DNA of 64,000 nt from NCBI RefSeq assembly GCF_900110555.1, contig NZ_FOEE01000003.1, positions 124,001 to 188,000 of the forward strand, read 5' to 3'. The notes under the pieces were generated by a model. The model saw nothing but the letters and a program-made list of their open reading frames with translations, searched no databases and was not told where the DNA came from. This document shows, in pieces, positions 8,752-25,973 of the stretch; position 1 is the first letter of the stretch, and every line of letters starts with the position of its first letter. A program made the position numbers and the translations under genes. Origin of the DNA: Trujillonella endophytica. GTDB taxonomy: Bacteria > Actinomycetota > Actinomycetes > Mycobacteriales > Geodermatophilaceae.

Positions 8752-9553
8752 CGGCCCCGACGAGCGGCCCCGGCCCACGCCGCGCCCGCGGGCCTCGGCC
8801 GCCCCGCGCCCGAGCCCGCGGCCCCGCGTCGCCGGCAGCCGCCGCGAGCGGGACGAGGCGACCGCCGGGGAGGGCACGCGGCCGGCCCGGCCCAGCCCCC
8901 GTCCACGCAGCACCGCCGGCGCGGAGCCGCCGGCCACTCCGATCGAGAAGGCCCGCCCGGGGCGCGGGTCCCGTTCCGACCGCGAGCCCCGTCGCGCCCG
9001 TGACCACCGCGCCGCCCGGGCCCGCGGCCGGGTGCCCGTCGTCGCCGTCCTGTCGGTGCTCTGCGTGCTGGCCGCCGGCGCCGCGGCGCTGCTGTGGTGG
9101 CGCGGGCCGGACCGGACGCACGTGGATCCGGACCTCTTCACCGCGGCGCAGGAGAACGTCGAGGCGGTCTACCGCTACGACTACCGCGACTCGGCGGGCA
9201 GCGTGGCGGGCCAGCTCGACGTCCTCACCGGGGACCTGCGCAGCCGGTACGAGGCGGAGGCCGAGGGCGCGCTGATCGACACCTACGAGCAGGTCTCGGC
9301 CACCATTCGCTACGACGTCCGCGACGTCGCCGTGCAGCAGGTGGACGACGACCAGCAGGAGGCCACGCTGGTGGTCTTCGGCCAGCTGGTGGCGAAGTCG
9401 GTGAACTCCGGCACGCAGCCGGCGCCCGAGGGGAGCGAGTGCGTCGTGACCCCCGAGGGCGAGCAGTCCTGCGTGCGCACCGTGCAGATCCGCATGGTCC
9501 GGGCCGACGACGAATGGCGGATCAGCGAGCTGACCGTGCTCACGACCGGCTGA
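8744..9553 (+). CDS. Mce-associated membrane protein 2
   Basis: 269 residues, with the same architecture as its upstream neighbour: an Arg/Pro-rich cytoplasmic segment (1-96), one membrane helix (about 97-119, VPVVAVLSVLCVLAAGAAAL), and a VirB8/NTF2-like extracytoplasmic domain. The last domain contains AQENVEAVYRYDYRDS and a C-terminal VQIRMVRADDEWRISELTV strand pair. The helix falls at the same residue number in both proteins, which suggests tandem duplication followed by divergence. ATG at 8744 overlaps the preceding gene by 8 bp. It ends the mce operon; the next coding sequence is rpoB, 356 bp further on. Confidence 0.8.
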   Translation: MSDGPDERPRPTPRPRASAAPRPSPRPRVAGSRRERDEATAGEGTRPARPSPRPRSTAGAEPPATPIEKARPGRGSRSDREPRRARDHRAARARGRVPVVAVLSVLCVLAAGAAALLWWRGPDRTHVDPDLFTAAQENVEAVYRYDYRDSAGSVAGQLDVLTGDLRSRYEAEAEGALIDTYEQVSATIRYDVRDVAVQQVDDDQQEATLVVFGQLVAKSVNSGTQPAPEGSECVVTPEGEQSCVRTVQIRMVRADDEWRISELTVLTTG

Positions 9554-9909
9554 GGGCCGGTCACGCTCCGGCGTGGCGGCTTCTCGGCGGGCCTGGGGCT
9601 GGCATCATGGCCGCGAAGTCCGCACCGCTCGCGCGGCACGGTCCTTCCCGGGTGTGGTGTCGGTCGCCACAGCTCCCGACGTGGACAGTGTCTTGCGGCA
9701 GGGGTAGGGTTCCCTGTTGCGCTGCCCCCTGACTGCATGCCCGCCGAGACGGGTCACCTGGGGTGCCCGGGGGGACCCTCTCGAGCACCCTGCCGACCGA
9801 CCGCGCGGGCCTCGTCGCAGGCCGGGTGCAGCCCCGCCGATACCGACGACGACCCAGGACGACCCGCACCCACCGCCCGCACGTCGTGAGGTCCTTGGAA
9901 GGACGCATC
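9554..9909 (+). other. Intergenic region carrying the rpoB promoter and leader
   Basis: 356 bp without a supportable gene. The first part after the mce stop is GC-rich and I see no clean terminator in it. A promoter candidate sits at 9682-9710. Directly after the -10 comes TTGCGCTGCCCCCTGACTGC (from 9717), a stretch that may be the start of the rpoB mRNA. The remaining roughly 180 nt leader ends in GGAAGGA at 9897-9903, the ribosome site for the TTG start at 9910. Confidence 0.6.
9682..9710 (+). promoter_or_regulatory. Candidate promoter for rpoBC
   Basis: TGGACA at 9682-9687 and TAGGGT at 9705-9710 are separated by 17 bp, matching the -35/-10 layout of the main actinobacterial sigma factor. 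Transcription would begin near 9717 and leave a leader of about 190 nt before rpoB. It is read from sequence only; no alternative pair with a 16-18 bp spacer was seen in this gap. Confidence 0.5.
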
Positions 9910-13419
<3,510 letters not shown>

Positions 13420-13426
13420 GGAAGGA

Positions 13427-13473
13427 CCCCGCCCCCCTCGCCCCGCGCTCCGCGCGGGATGAGGGGGGCGGGG
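13427..13473 (+). terminator. Very stable hairpin between rpoB and rpoC
   Basis: Arms CCCCGCCCCCCTC (13427-13439) and GAGGGGGGCGGGG (13461-13473) pair perfectly over 13 bp. Inside, CCCGCGC (13442-13448) pairs with GCGCGGG (13452-13458) around a TCC loop, so 20 of 22 possible pairs form. No T-tract follows, so it may be a partial terminator, an mRNA processing or stability element, or a pause site that sets the rpoB:rpoC ratio. Confidence 0.75.
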
Positions 13474-13512
13474 CCGCCCTCCCCGACACCTCCACACAGC
13501 ATCTAGCTACGA

Positions 13513-13527
13513 ACCCCTGAAAGGGGT
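13513..13527 (+). promoter_or_regulatory. Hairpin occluding the rpoC ribosome binding site
   Basis: ACCCCT (13513-13518), loop GAA, AGGGGT (13522-13527) form a perfect 6-bp stem. The 3' arm is the only plausible Shine-Dalgarno sequence for rpoC, lying 7 nt before its TTG start at 13534. Initiation on rpoC would therefore need this small stem to open. Confidence 0.55.
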
Positions 13528-13533
13528 AATCAG

Positions 13534-17436
<3,903 letters not shown>

Positions 17437-17441
17437 TGACA

Positions 17442-17494
17442 GGCCTCCCTCACCCCACCGCTCGCACGCGCGTGGCGGGACCCTGAGGGAGGCC
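17442..17494 (+). terminator. First hairpin after rpoC, with a repeated core
   Basis: GGCCTCCCTCA (17442-17452) pairs with TGAGGGAGGCC (17484-17494), a perfect 11-bp stem beginning 6 bp after the rpoC stop. Its interior (17453-17479) is itself nearly palindromic and recurs in inverted orientation at 38167-38193. No T-run follows, the common form of actinobacterial terminators. Confidence 0.7.
17453..17479 (-). repeat. Core repeat I, copy 1
   Basis: 27-nt sequence whose reverse complement matches 38167-38193 at 26 of 27 positions, and 18991-19016 more loosely with small gaps. It lies inside the terminator-like hairpin after rpoC. Confidence 0.7.
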
Positions 17495-17512
17495 GCTCCA
17501 GCACCGCACGAC

Positions 17513-17546
17513 GAGGGCCCCGCAGGCATCAGCCTGCGGGGCCCTC
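17513..17546. terminator. Bidirectional terminator between rpoC and the convergent LLM gene
   Basis: GAGGGCCCCGCAGGC (17513-17527) and GCCTGCGGGGCCCTC (17532-17546) form a perfect 15-bp stem with an ATCA loop. It sits 45 bp before the 3' end of the minus-strand gene and can serve both directions. Confidence 0.85.
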
Positions 17547-17590
17547 TCGCGTCCGGGGGGAGTTCGCGTCCGTGACGGAACGCGGCCGCG

Positions 17591-18631
17591 CTACCCGCAG
17601 AGGCGGCGCATCGTCTCCACGGTCCGCAGCCGGTTCTCGCGGCTGTCGTCCAGCGGCTGCAGAGCCAGCGTGGTCACGCCGGCCTCGGCGAACGCGGCGA
17701 TGCGCTCGGCGACGTACCCCTCGGGGCCGATCAGCGAGACCGCCCGCACCAGCTCGTCGGGGAGGGCGGCGGCCGCCTCGTCCTTGCGGCCCGACAGGTA
17801 GAGCTCCTGCACCGTCTCCGCGGCGTCAGCGAACCCGTAGCGGCGCGCGAGGTCGTTGTAGAAGTTCTTGCCCTTGGCGCCCATCCCGCCGACGTACAGG
17901 GCCAGGTGGGGCCGGACGAGGTCGTGCAGCGCGTCGACGTCCTCGCCGATGGCCACCGGGACTCCTACGACCACCTGGAGCTCGCCCAGGGAGGGGTCGC
18001 GCTTGGCCTTGCCGGCCGAGAGGGCCTCGCCCCAGACGTCGGCGGCCCGCTCGGGCATGAACCAGATCGGCTCCCACGCCTCGGCGATCTCGGCGGCGAG
18101 CTCGACGTTCTTCGGACCCAGTGCGGCGAGCATGATCGGCACCCGCTGGCGCACCGGCGTGTTGATCAGCTTGAGCGGCTTGCCCAGCCCGGTGCCCTGC
18201 TCGGGCGGCAGGGGGACCGTGTACTTCGGGCCCGCATGCTCCAGCCGCTCCCGCCGCCACACCTGGCGGCAGATCTCGACGATCTCCCGGGTCCGCTGCA
18301 GCGGCGCGTCGTAGGGCACCCCGTGCCACCCCTCGACGACCTGCGGTCCGGAGGCCCCCAGTCCGAGGGTGAACCGGCCGTCGGACACGAAGTCCAATCC
18401 GGCCGCGGTCATGGCCAGCAGCGCGGGGGTGCGGCTGTAGATCGGCAGGATGCCCGCCAGCAGCTCGACCCGCTCGGTCACCGCCGCGAGGTAGCCCAGC
18501 TGGCTGACCGAGTCGAACGTGTACACCTCCGCCACGGTGGCGACGTCGAGCCCGGCGGCCTCGAGATCGCGGATCTCGTCCGCGGTCTCGCGAAAGCCCC
18601 CGCTGTAGCTGGCCTGGATGCCGATGCGCAC
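17591..18631 (-). CDS. LLM class F420-dependent oxidoreductase
   Basis: 346 residues, typical of luciferase-like monooxygenase-fold flavin/F420 enzymes. It has an N-terminal beta strand (MRIGIQASYSGGF), a helix-rich TIM barrel, the family stretch SDGRFTLGLGASGPQVVEGWHG, then REIVEICRQVWR and a C-terminal AFAEAGVTTLALQPLDD. The SDGRFTLGLGASGP segment is strongly associated with F420-using members, and F420 use is common in this lineage; the substrate is not inferable. It starts with GTG at 18631. It is transcribed against rpoC and lies in the same direction as the two following minus-strand genes, separated by gaps of 60 and 115 bp. Confidence 0.88.
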   Translation of the reverse strand: MRIGIQASYSGGFRETADEIRDLEAAGLDVATVAEVYTFDSVSQLGYLAAVTERVELLAGILPIYSRTPALLAMTAAGLDFVSDGRFTLGLGASGPQVVEGWHGVPYDAPLQRTREIVEICRQVWRRERLEHAGPKYTVPLPPEQGTGLGKPLKLINTPVRQRVPIMLAALGPKNVELAAEIAEAWEPIWFMPERAADVWGEALSAGKAKRDPSLGELQVVVGVPVAIGEDVDALHDLVRPHLALYVGGMGAKGKNFYNDLARRYGFADAAETVQELYLSGRKDEAAAALPDELVRAVSLIGPEGYVAERIAAFAEAGVTTLALQPLDDSRENRLRTVETMRRLCG

Positions 18632-18691
18632 GTGCCCTCCCGGGGTCGTCGACGCCGTCGTCGGCGCCGGGACGACCGTATCGGCGCGGGC

Positions 18692-18916
18692 TCAGAGCGG
18701 GCGGACCACCCCGACCACCGAGGTCACGACCCGGACGCCGTCGACGTCCCGGGGCACGCGCCGGGCAGCGAGCGGGTCGGCGAGATCGACCTTCACCACG
18801 TACCCGGTGCCGCGCCGGGCCAGCCCGATGCCCACGACCTCGGGAACAGCGGCGAGCTGCTGGCTCAGGGCGCTCTTGGCGGCGCGGGCGGCGGCACGGT
18901 CGGACACGCCCCCCAT
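18692..18916 (-). CDS. Small protein resembling the N-terminal domain of trypsin-fold proteases
   Basis: 74 residues: a helical first half (ARAAKSALSQQLAAVPE) and a beta-rich second half (VVGIGLARRGTGYVVKVDL, then RVPRDVDGVRVVTSVVG). From memory, this VVGIG-to-DGV-to-GVVRP pattern is the small domain in front of the catalytic domain in many bacterial S1-like peptidases. Here it stands alone next to such a protease (19032-20009), whose own first 90 residues look like a degenerate version. The start is uncertain: a Met-Gly-Gly-Val start at 18916 is used, but other starts are possible. A split or duplicated protease domain is the likeliest reading. Confidence 0.6.
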   Translation of the reverse strand: MGGVSDRAAARAAKSALSQQLAAVPEVVGIGLARRGTGYVVKVDLADPLAARRVPRDVDGVRVVTSVVGVVRPL

Positions 18917-18976
18917 GGTGCGCCACTCGCGGCCCCAGGAACAGTAGGAGGCCCCGCCTTCCGCACGCTCCTCCGT

Positions 18977-19027
18977 CCCTCGCGCGCCGGCCCGCCGCGA
19001 GCGTGCGCGTGGAGGGGGGCGCGAGGG
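18977..19027 (-). terminator. Hairpin after the protease gene, with a repeated core
   Basis: CCCTCGCGC (18977-18985) pairs with GCGCGAGGG (19019-19027), 9 bp, starting 4 bp past the minus-strand protease stop. Its loop contains the sequence at 18991-19016 that resembles the cores found after rpoC and map. The other 115 bp between the two minus-strand genes show nothing else. Confidence 0.6.
18991..19016 (+). repeat. Core repeat I, copy 3 (diverged)
   Basis: Begins CCCGCCGCGAGCGTGCG and aligns, with small gaps toward its 3' end, to the 27-nt core at 38167-38193. Like copy 1 it is enclosed by a stem. Confidence 0.5.
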
Positions 19028-19031
19028 CCCG

Positions 19032-20009
19032 TCACCACTCCGCGCCGAGGGCGGCGAGCACGGTGGCCAGCGGGCTGGCGAAGGTCACGCCGCCGCCCTG
19101 TGCCCCGCCGACGTCGCTGCCGGCGAACAGCAGCGCCAGGGGAGCGCGGTCGCCGCTGCGCCAGATGACCGACCCGCTGTCGCCGCCGGCGCTGAACGCG
19201 CCGCCGACCCCCTCGATCTCGATCTGCCCGTCGAAGGTGTGCACCACGTCGTCGTACTGGACGGCGACGCCGTCGACCTCGACCGCCGTGATCCGGCCGC
19301 GGGTGTGCCCCGTCGTGCGGCCGACCTTCTCCACGGCCTCGTCGGGGTCCACCTCGTCCCCGTCGGCCACGACCGCCGCCAGGGGCCCGCCCGGATAGCC
19401 GGCCGGATCGGCCTCGACGCCGGGGTCCAGCACCGCGACCGCGGCGTCCACCAGGTTGCGCCCCGCGGTGAACCGCACGAACGCGCTGAGCGTGGCGACC
19501 CGGTCGGCGCCGGTGCCGCCGTCCGCCGGACCGGGCTGCAGGACAGGGTCTCCCACGGACGCGGCGTCGCTGGCGGCCAGCACGTGGTTGTTCGAGAGGA
19601 TCGCCGGCCGCCCGCCCATGCGCACGACGCCGCCCAGCGTCCCCGCCGTCACCGCCGGATGCGCGACGGACAGCCCCGGCCGCAGCGGCCGGACCCTGCG
19701 CTGCAGGTCGGCCGGGGGCACCGCCGGCGCGGAGGGCGACGAGGTCTGGGCGCGCACGGGCCCGATGACCCGGACGTCGACCTCGGCCCGCACGGCGTCG
19801 GCCACACCCTCGAGCAGGGTGGCCGCGTCGGCCGGGGTGGCCACGCGGATCGCCAGCCGCGCCCGCCCGCCGGCCAGCGGGCTCAGGCCCAGTGCAGGGG
19901 GGAACCACACACGCCCCGGCGCCAGGCCGCTCGCGCTGACCGGAGCCGGCCAGCCCGCCAGCCGGGCGCCCAGCCTCGCCTTGAGCTCCCGCGCCGAGTC
20001 GATCTGCAC
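19032..20009 (-). CDS. Trypsin-like serine protease (S1 fold), no signal peptide
   Basis: 325 residues from GTG at 20009, which is preceded by a GGGGG ribosome site. Residues 1-90 form a small alpha/beta region (RLAIRVATPADAATLLEGVA, then EVDVRVIGPVRA). Residues about 105-325 are a trypsin-fold domain with a complete triad: His142 in LSNNHVLA, Asp188 in RNLVDAAVAVL and Ser278 in GGDSGSVIW. The NNHVL and GDSGS contexts are those of bacterial proteases used on stored or secreted substrates. No signal peptide or membrane helix is visible, so export would need another route or the enzyme works in the cytoplasm. Its neighbour 18692-18916 carries a similar small domain. Confidence 0.8.
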   Translation of the reverse strand: MQIDSARELKARLGARLAGWPAPVSASGLAPGRVWFPPALGLSPLAGGRARLAIRVATPADAATLLEGVADAVRAEVDVRVIGPVRAQTSSPSAPAVPPADLQRRVRPLRPGLSVAHPAVTAGTLGGVVRMGGRPAILSNNHVLAASDAASVGDPVLQPGPADGGTGADRVATLSAFVRFTAGRNLVDAAVAVLDPGVEADPAGYPGGPLAAVVADGDEVDPDEAVEKVGRTTGHTRGRITAVEVDGVAVQYDDVVHTFDGQIEIEGVGGAFSAGGDSGSVIWRSGDRAPLALLFAGSDVGGAQGGGVTFASPLATVLAALGAEW

Positions 20010-20240
20010 CGTTCCCCCTTCGTCCCCGGCACGTTGCCGTGGGTGGTCGTCCTGGCACCGACGGTAGGGCGGAGGTAGGACAGGACGGAAGGCGACGCGG
20101 CCCGCGCGCGGCCGGTATGGTCGCTCCGACCACCGTGGACCGGCCGGTCCCGTAGGCCGGGAATGAACCGGCGAGCGGGGCGTTGACGGCACAGAGGCGC
20201 CACTGTGAGCGGTGCCGCTCCGTCGACATGGGGACCCGGT

Positions 20241-20270
20241 TTGCACCGGCCTCTTCGGCACGAGTATCGT
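20241..20270 (+). promoter_or_regulatory. Promoter candidate for rpsL-rpsG-fusA-tuf
   Basis: TTGCAC at 20241-20246 and TATCGT at 20265-20270 with an 18-bp spacer. Best sigma-70-type match in this gap; transcription would start near 20277. Confidence 0.6.
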
Positions 20271-20280
20271 GGTCAGCCGT

Positions 20281-20298
20281 GCCCAGGGTGCCCTGGGC
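20281..20298 (+). promoter_or_regulatory. Hairpin at the 5' end of the str operon mRNA
   Basis: GCCCAGG (20281-20287), loop GTGC, CCTGGGC (20292-20298). It would form at the very start of the transcript predicted from the upstream promoter and could protect the 5' end or act in control. No T-run follows. Confidence 0.5.
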
Positions 20299-20528
20299 CT
20301 GCTCCCGTTCGCGGTGCGCTCGCCGGCAGGTTGGTGGCGCCGAGTCGCGGGGGGCGACCGATCCGGTTGGCGAAGACAACCGGTCCCGGGAAGGGCGACA
20401 CGCCCGACCGCGGGGGCCGGAGGTGGACTGCCGCCTGGCCCGGGTGTGACCCCAGCAGGACGGCACCCGGCACGACAACAGACCGACCGACAGCACGACC
20501 CAGCGCAGGTAGGAGATCCAGGCCCCCC

Positions 20529-20903
20529 ATGCCCACGATCAACCAGCTGGTCCGCAAGGGCCGCGAGGACAAGGTCGTCAAGACCACGACGCCGGCGCTG
20601 AAGGGCTCCCCGCAGCGTCGCGGTGTGTGCACCCGCGTCTACACGACGACGCCGAAGAAGCCGAACTCGGCGCTGCGGAAGGTCGCGCGCGTCCGGCTCA
20701 CCAGTGGCATCGAGGTGACCGCCTACATCCCCGGTGTCGGCCACAACCTGCAGGAGCACTCGATGGTGCTCGTGCGCGGCGGCCGGGTGAAGGACCTCCC
20801 GGGCGTGCGCTACAAGATCATCCGCGGCTCGCTGGACACCCAGGGTGTCCGCAACCGCAAGCAGGCTCGCAGCAAGTACGGCGCCAAGAAGGAGAAGAGC
20901 TAA
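20529..20903 (+). CDS. rpsL: 30S ribosomal protein S12
   Basis: 124 residues, the normal length, from [12 protein letters not shown] to [10 protein letters not shown]12 lines the decoding centre. The streptomycin-sensitivity positions are wild type: the [11 protein letters not shown] loop has Lys43 and the later loop reads [11 protein letters not shown]. The start is fixed by family length; a longer open frame upstream is not used. The TAA stop shares its last A with the rpsG ATG, so rpsL and rpsG are coupled. Confidence 0.98.
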   Translation: MPTINQLVRKGREDKVVKTTTPALKGSPQRRGVCTRVYTTTPKKPNSALRKVARVRLTSGIEVTAYIPGVGHNLQEHSMVLVRGGRVKDLPGVRYKIIRGSLDTQGVRNRKQARSKYGAKKEKS

Positions 20904-21373
20904 TGCCGCGCAAGGGCCCTGCGCCGAAGCGTCCGCTGGTCGCCGACCCGGTGTACCAGTCCCAGCTGGTCACCCAGCTGGTGAACAAGGTGCTGGTCGA
21001 CGGCAAGCGCTCGATCGCCGAGGCGATCGTCTACGGCGCCCTCGAGGGCGCCCGCGCCAAGAGCGACACCGACCCGGTCGTCACGCTCAAGCGCGCGCTG
21101 GACAACGTCAAGCCGTCGCTCGAGGTCCGCAGCCGCCGCGTCGGTGGTGCGACCTACCAGGTGCCGGTCGAGGTGCGCCCCTCGCGGAGCACCACGCTGG
21201 GCCTGCGCTGGCTGATCCAGTACAGCCGCGCCCGTCGCGAGAAGACCATGACCGAGCGCCTCATGAACGAGCTGCTCGACGCCAGCAACGGCCTGGGCGC
21301 CGCGGTCAAGCGCCGCGAGGACACCCACAAGATGGCCGAGTCGAACAAGGCCTTTGCGCACTACCGCTGGTGA
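20903..21373 (+). CDS. rpsG: 30S ribosomal protein S7
   Basis: 156 residues ([10 protein letters not shown] to [10 protein letters not shown]), the standard bacterial S7, which nucleates the 30S head and binds 16S rRNA. In E. coli S7 represses its own operon. The ATG at 20903 overlaps the rpsL stop (TAATG). The last 12 bases, including the stop, are repeated 29 bp downstream; see the separate entry. Confidence 0.98.
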   Translation: MPRKGPAPKRPLVADPVYQSQLVTQLVNKVLVDGKRSIAEAIVYGALEGARAKSDTDPVVTLKRALDNVKPSLEVRSRRVGGATYQVPVEVRPSRSTTLGLRWLIQYSRARREKTMTERLMNELLDASNGLGAAVKRREDTHKMAESNKAFAHYRW

Positions 21374-21417
21374 CCCAGCCGGCACCGCTGTACCGCTGGT
21401 GAGCGAACTCCACCAGC
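21362..21417 (+). promoter_or_regulatory. Direct repeat of the rpsG end with alternative hairpins before fusA
   Basis: TACCGCTGGTGA occurs at 21362-21373 (the end and stop of rpsG) and again at 21391-21402. Both copies contain GCTGGTG, and a single CACCAGC at 21411-21417 can pair with either, so two exclusive stems are possible (7 bp; loop 9 nt for the nearer copy). The remaining gap to fusA ends in GAGGAGAAG, its ribosome site. Confidence 0.45.
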
Positions 21418-21490
21418 AGCCGCTGCCCGCGGACACGCCGGGCGATCCCCGGCACCCGAGCACGGACCGAACCGAAGAGGAGAAGTAGAG

Positions 21491-23590
<2,100 letters not shown>

Positions 23591-23593
23591 CCC

Positions 23594-23616
23594 GCCGGGC
23601 GGAACCCTCGCCCGGC
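23594..23616 (+). terminator. Hairpin between fusA and tuf
   Basis: GCCGGGCG (23594-23601), loop GAACCCT, CGCCCGGC (23609-23616): a perfect 8-bp stem starting 4 bp after the fusA stop. Without a T-run it more likely tunes read-through or protects the upstream mRNA than ends transcription, since tuf usually needs higher expression. Confidence 0.55.
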
Positions 23617-23678
23617 ACCCCCCAGCAACCCCACCCCAGACACGCGTACGACTGCGACACCACGAGGAGAGGAACCCA

Positions 23679-24872
<1,194 letters not shown>

Positions 24873-24880
24873 TACCCGCA

Positions 24881-24912
24881 GACGGGCGGCGGCCTCCAGG
24901 CCGCCGCCCGTC
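24881..24912 (+). terminator. Terminator after tuf
   Basis: GACGGGCGGCGGCCT (24881-24895) and AGGCCGCCGCCCGTC (24898-24912) are perfect complements, giving 14 bp with a 4-nt loop. It starts 8 bp past the tuf stop and separates the str and S10 operons. Confidence 0.75.
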
Positions 24913-24953
24913 GCCCGGGTCCGCACACGGACCCGCTGGGTCCGGACCCGGGC
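24913..24953 (+). promoter_or_regulatory. S10 operon leader with competing stems
   Basis: GCCCGGGTCCG (24913-24923) pairs with CGGACCCGGGC (24943-24953) over 11 bp. The shorter GGGTCCG/CGGACCC units inside occur twice each (24917-24923, 24928-24934, 24938-24944, 24943-24949), so a shorter 7-bp hairpin with a 4-nt loop competes with the long stem. This layout is typical of attenuators; no clear promoter was seen in the 123-bp gap. Confidence 0.45.
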
Positions 24954-24995
24954 CCACCACAGACAGACTCACGATCGGCAGGAGCGAGAACAGCG

Positions 24996-25301
24996 ATGGC
25001 GGGACAGAAGATCCGCATCCGGCTGAAGGCCTACGACCACGAGGCCATCGATGCCTCGGCGCGGCGCATCGTGGACACGGTGACCAAGACCGGTGCGCGC
25101 GTCGTCGGCCCGGTGCCGCTGCCGACGGAGAAGAACGTGTACTGCGTCATCCGCTCCCCGCACAAGTACAAGGACTCGCGGGAGCACTTCGAGATGCGCA
25201 CGCACAAGCGGCTCATCGACATCCTCGACCCGACGCCGAAGACGGTCGACGCGCTCATGCGCATCGACCTCCCGGCCTCGGTCGACGTCAACATCCAGTA
25301 A
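24996..25301 (+). CDS. rpsJ: 30S ribosomal protein S10
   Basis: 101 residues, normal length. The C-terminal motif [20 protein letters not shown] and the end PASVDVNIQ are conserved. S10 sits in the 30S head; in some bacteria it also acts as NusE in antitermination. ATG at 24996 has GGAG 12 bp upstream (AGGAGCGAGAACAGCG). First gene of the S10 operon. Confidence 0.97.
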   Translation: MAGQKIRIRLKAYDHEAIDASARRIVDTVTKTGARVVGPVPLPTEKNVYCVIRSPHKYKDSREHFEMRTHKRLIDILDPTPKTVDALMRIDLPASVDVNIQ

Positions 25302-25310
25302 GGGGGAGTC

Positions 25311-25973
25311 ATGGCGAGCAACTTCCGCGGGCTCCTCGGCGAGAAGCTGGGCATGACCCAGGTCTTCGACGAGAACAACCGCATCGTGCCGGTGACCGTC
25401 GTCAAGGCGGGGCCGTGCGTGGTCACCCAGGTGCGCACCCCCGAGGTGGACGGCTACTCCGCCGTCCAGATCGGCTTCGGTGAGATCGACCCCCGCAAGG
25501 TGAACAAGCCCGAGGGTGGCCACTTCGCCAAGGCCGGCGTGACGCCGCGCCGCCACGTGGTGGAGCTGCGTACCAACGACGCGTCCACCTACACCGTCGG
25601 CCAGGAGCTGACGGCCGAGGTCCTCGAGGGCGTCGCGAAGGTCGACGTCATCGGCACCAGCAAGGGCAAGGGCACCGCCGGTGTCATGAAGAGGCACGGG
25701 TTCAAGGGCCTGGGCGCCGGTCACGGCACCCAGCGCAAGCACCGGTCGCCCGGCTCCATCGGCGGCGCCTCGACCCCCGGCCGGGTCTTCAAGGGCCTGC
25801 GCATGGCCGGCCGCATGGGTGCGGTCAAGACGACGACGCTCTCGCTCACCGTCCACAAGGTGGACACCGAGCGCGGGCTGCTGCTGATCAAGGGCGCGAT
25901 CCCCGGTCCGAAGGGCGGCCTCGTGCTCGTCCGTTCGGCCGTCAAGGGCGGCCCCGTGGGGAGTGACAAGTGA
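25311..25973 (+). CDS. rplC: 50S ribosomal protein L3
   Basis: 220 residues. N-terminal [15 protein letters not shown] and the loop that reaches toward the peptidyl-transferase centre ([20 protein letters not shown]) are conserved. The start is fixed by AGGGGGAGTC directly before ATG at 25311, 9 bp after rpsJ. The stop overlaps the rplD GTG by 4 bp. Confidence 0.97.
   Translation: MASNFRGLLGEKLGMTQVFDENNRIVPVTVVKAGPCVVTQVRTPEVDGYSAVQIGFGEIDPRKVNKPEGGHFAKAGVTPRRHVVELRTNDASTYTVGQELTAEVLEGVAKVDVIGTSKGKGTAGVMKRHGFKGLGAGHGTQRKHRSPGSIGGASTPGRVFKGLRMAGRMGAVKTTTLSLTVHKVDTERGLLLIKGAIPGPKGGLVLVRSAVKGGPVGSDK

Larger units (their letters stand above)
20010..20528 (+). promoter_or_regulatory. Divergent intergenic region and long leader of the str operon
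   Basis: 519 bp without a supportable gene, between the minus-strand protease and rpsL. A minus-strand -10-like TACCGT reads from 20066 to 20061. On the plus strand it holds a promoter (20241-20270), a short GC hairpin (20281-20298), and a second stem CCGGTTG (20363-20369) / CAACCGG (20377-20383) with loop GCGAAGA. The rpsL leader would be about 250 nt, unusually long for a simple ribosome-binding leader. AGGAG near 20511-20515 is the likely ribosome site, 13 nt from the start. Confidence 0.6.

Noticed and set aside
9693-9710. TTGCGG as a -35 for the rpoB promoter
   Set aside because: Only 6 bp separate it from TAGGGT; TGGACA 17 bp upstream fits instead.
20610-20810. Streptomycin-resistance changes in rpsL
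   Set aside because: Lys43 and the GRVKDLPGV loop are wild type.
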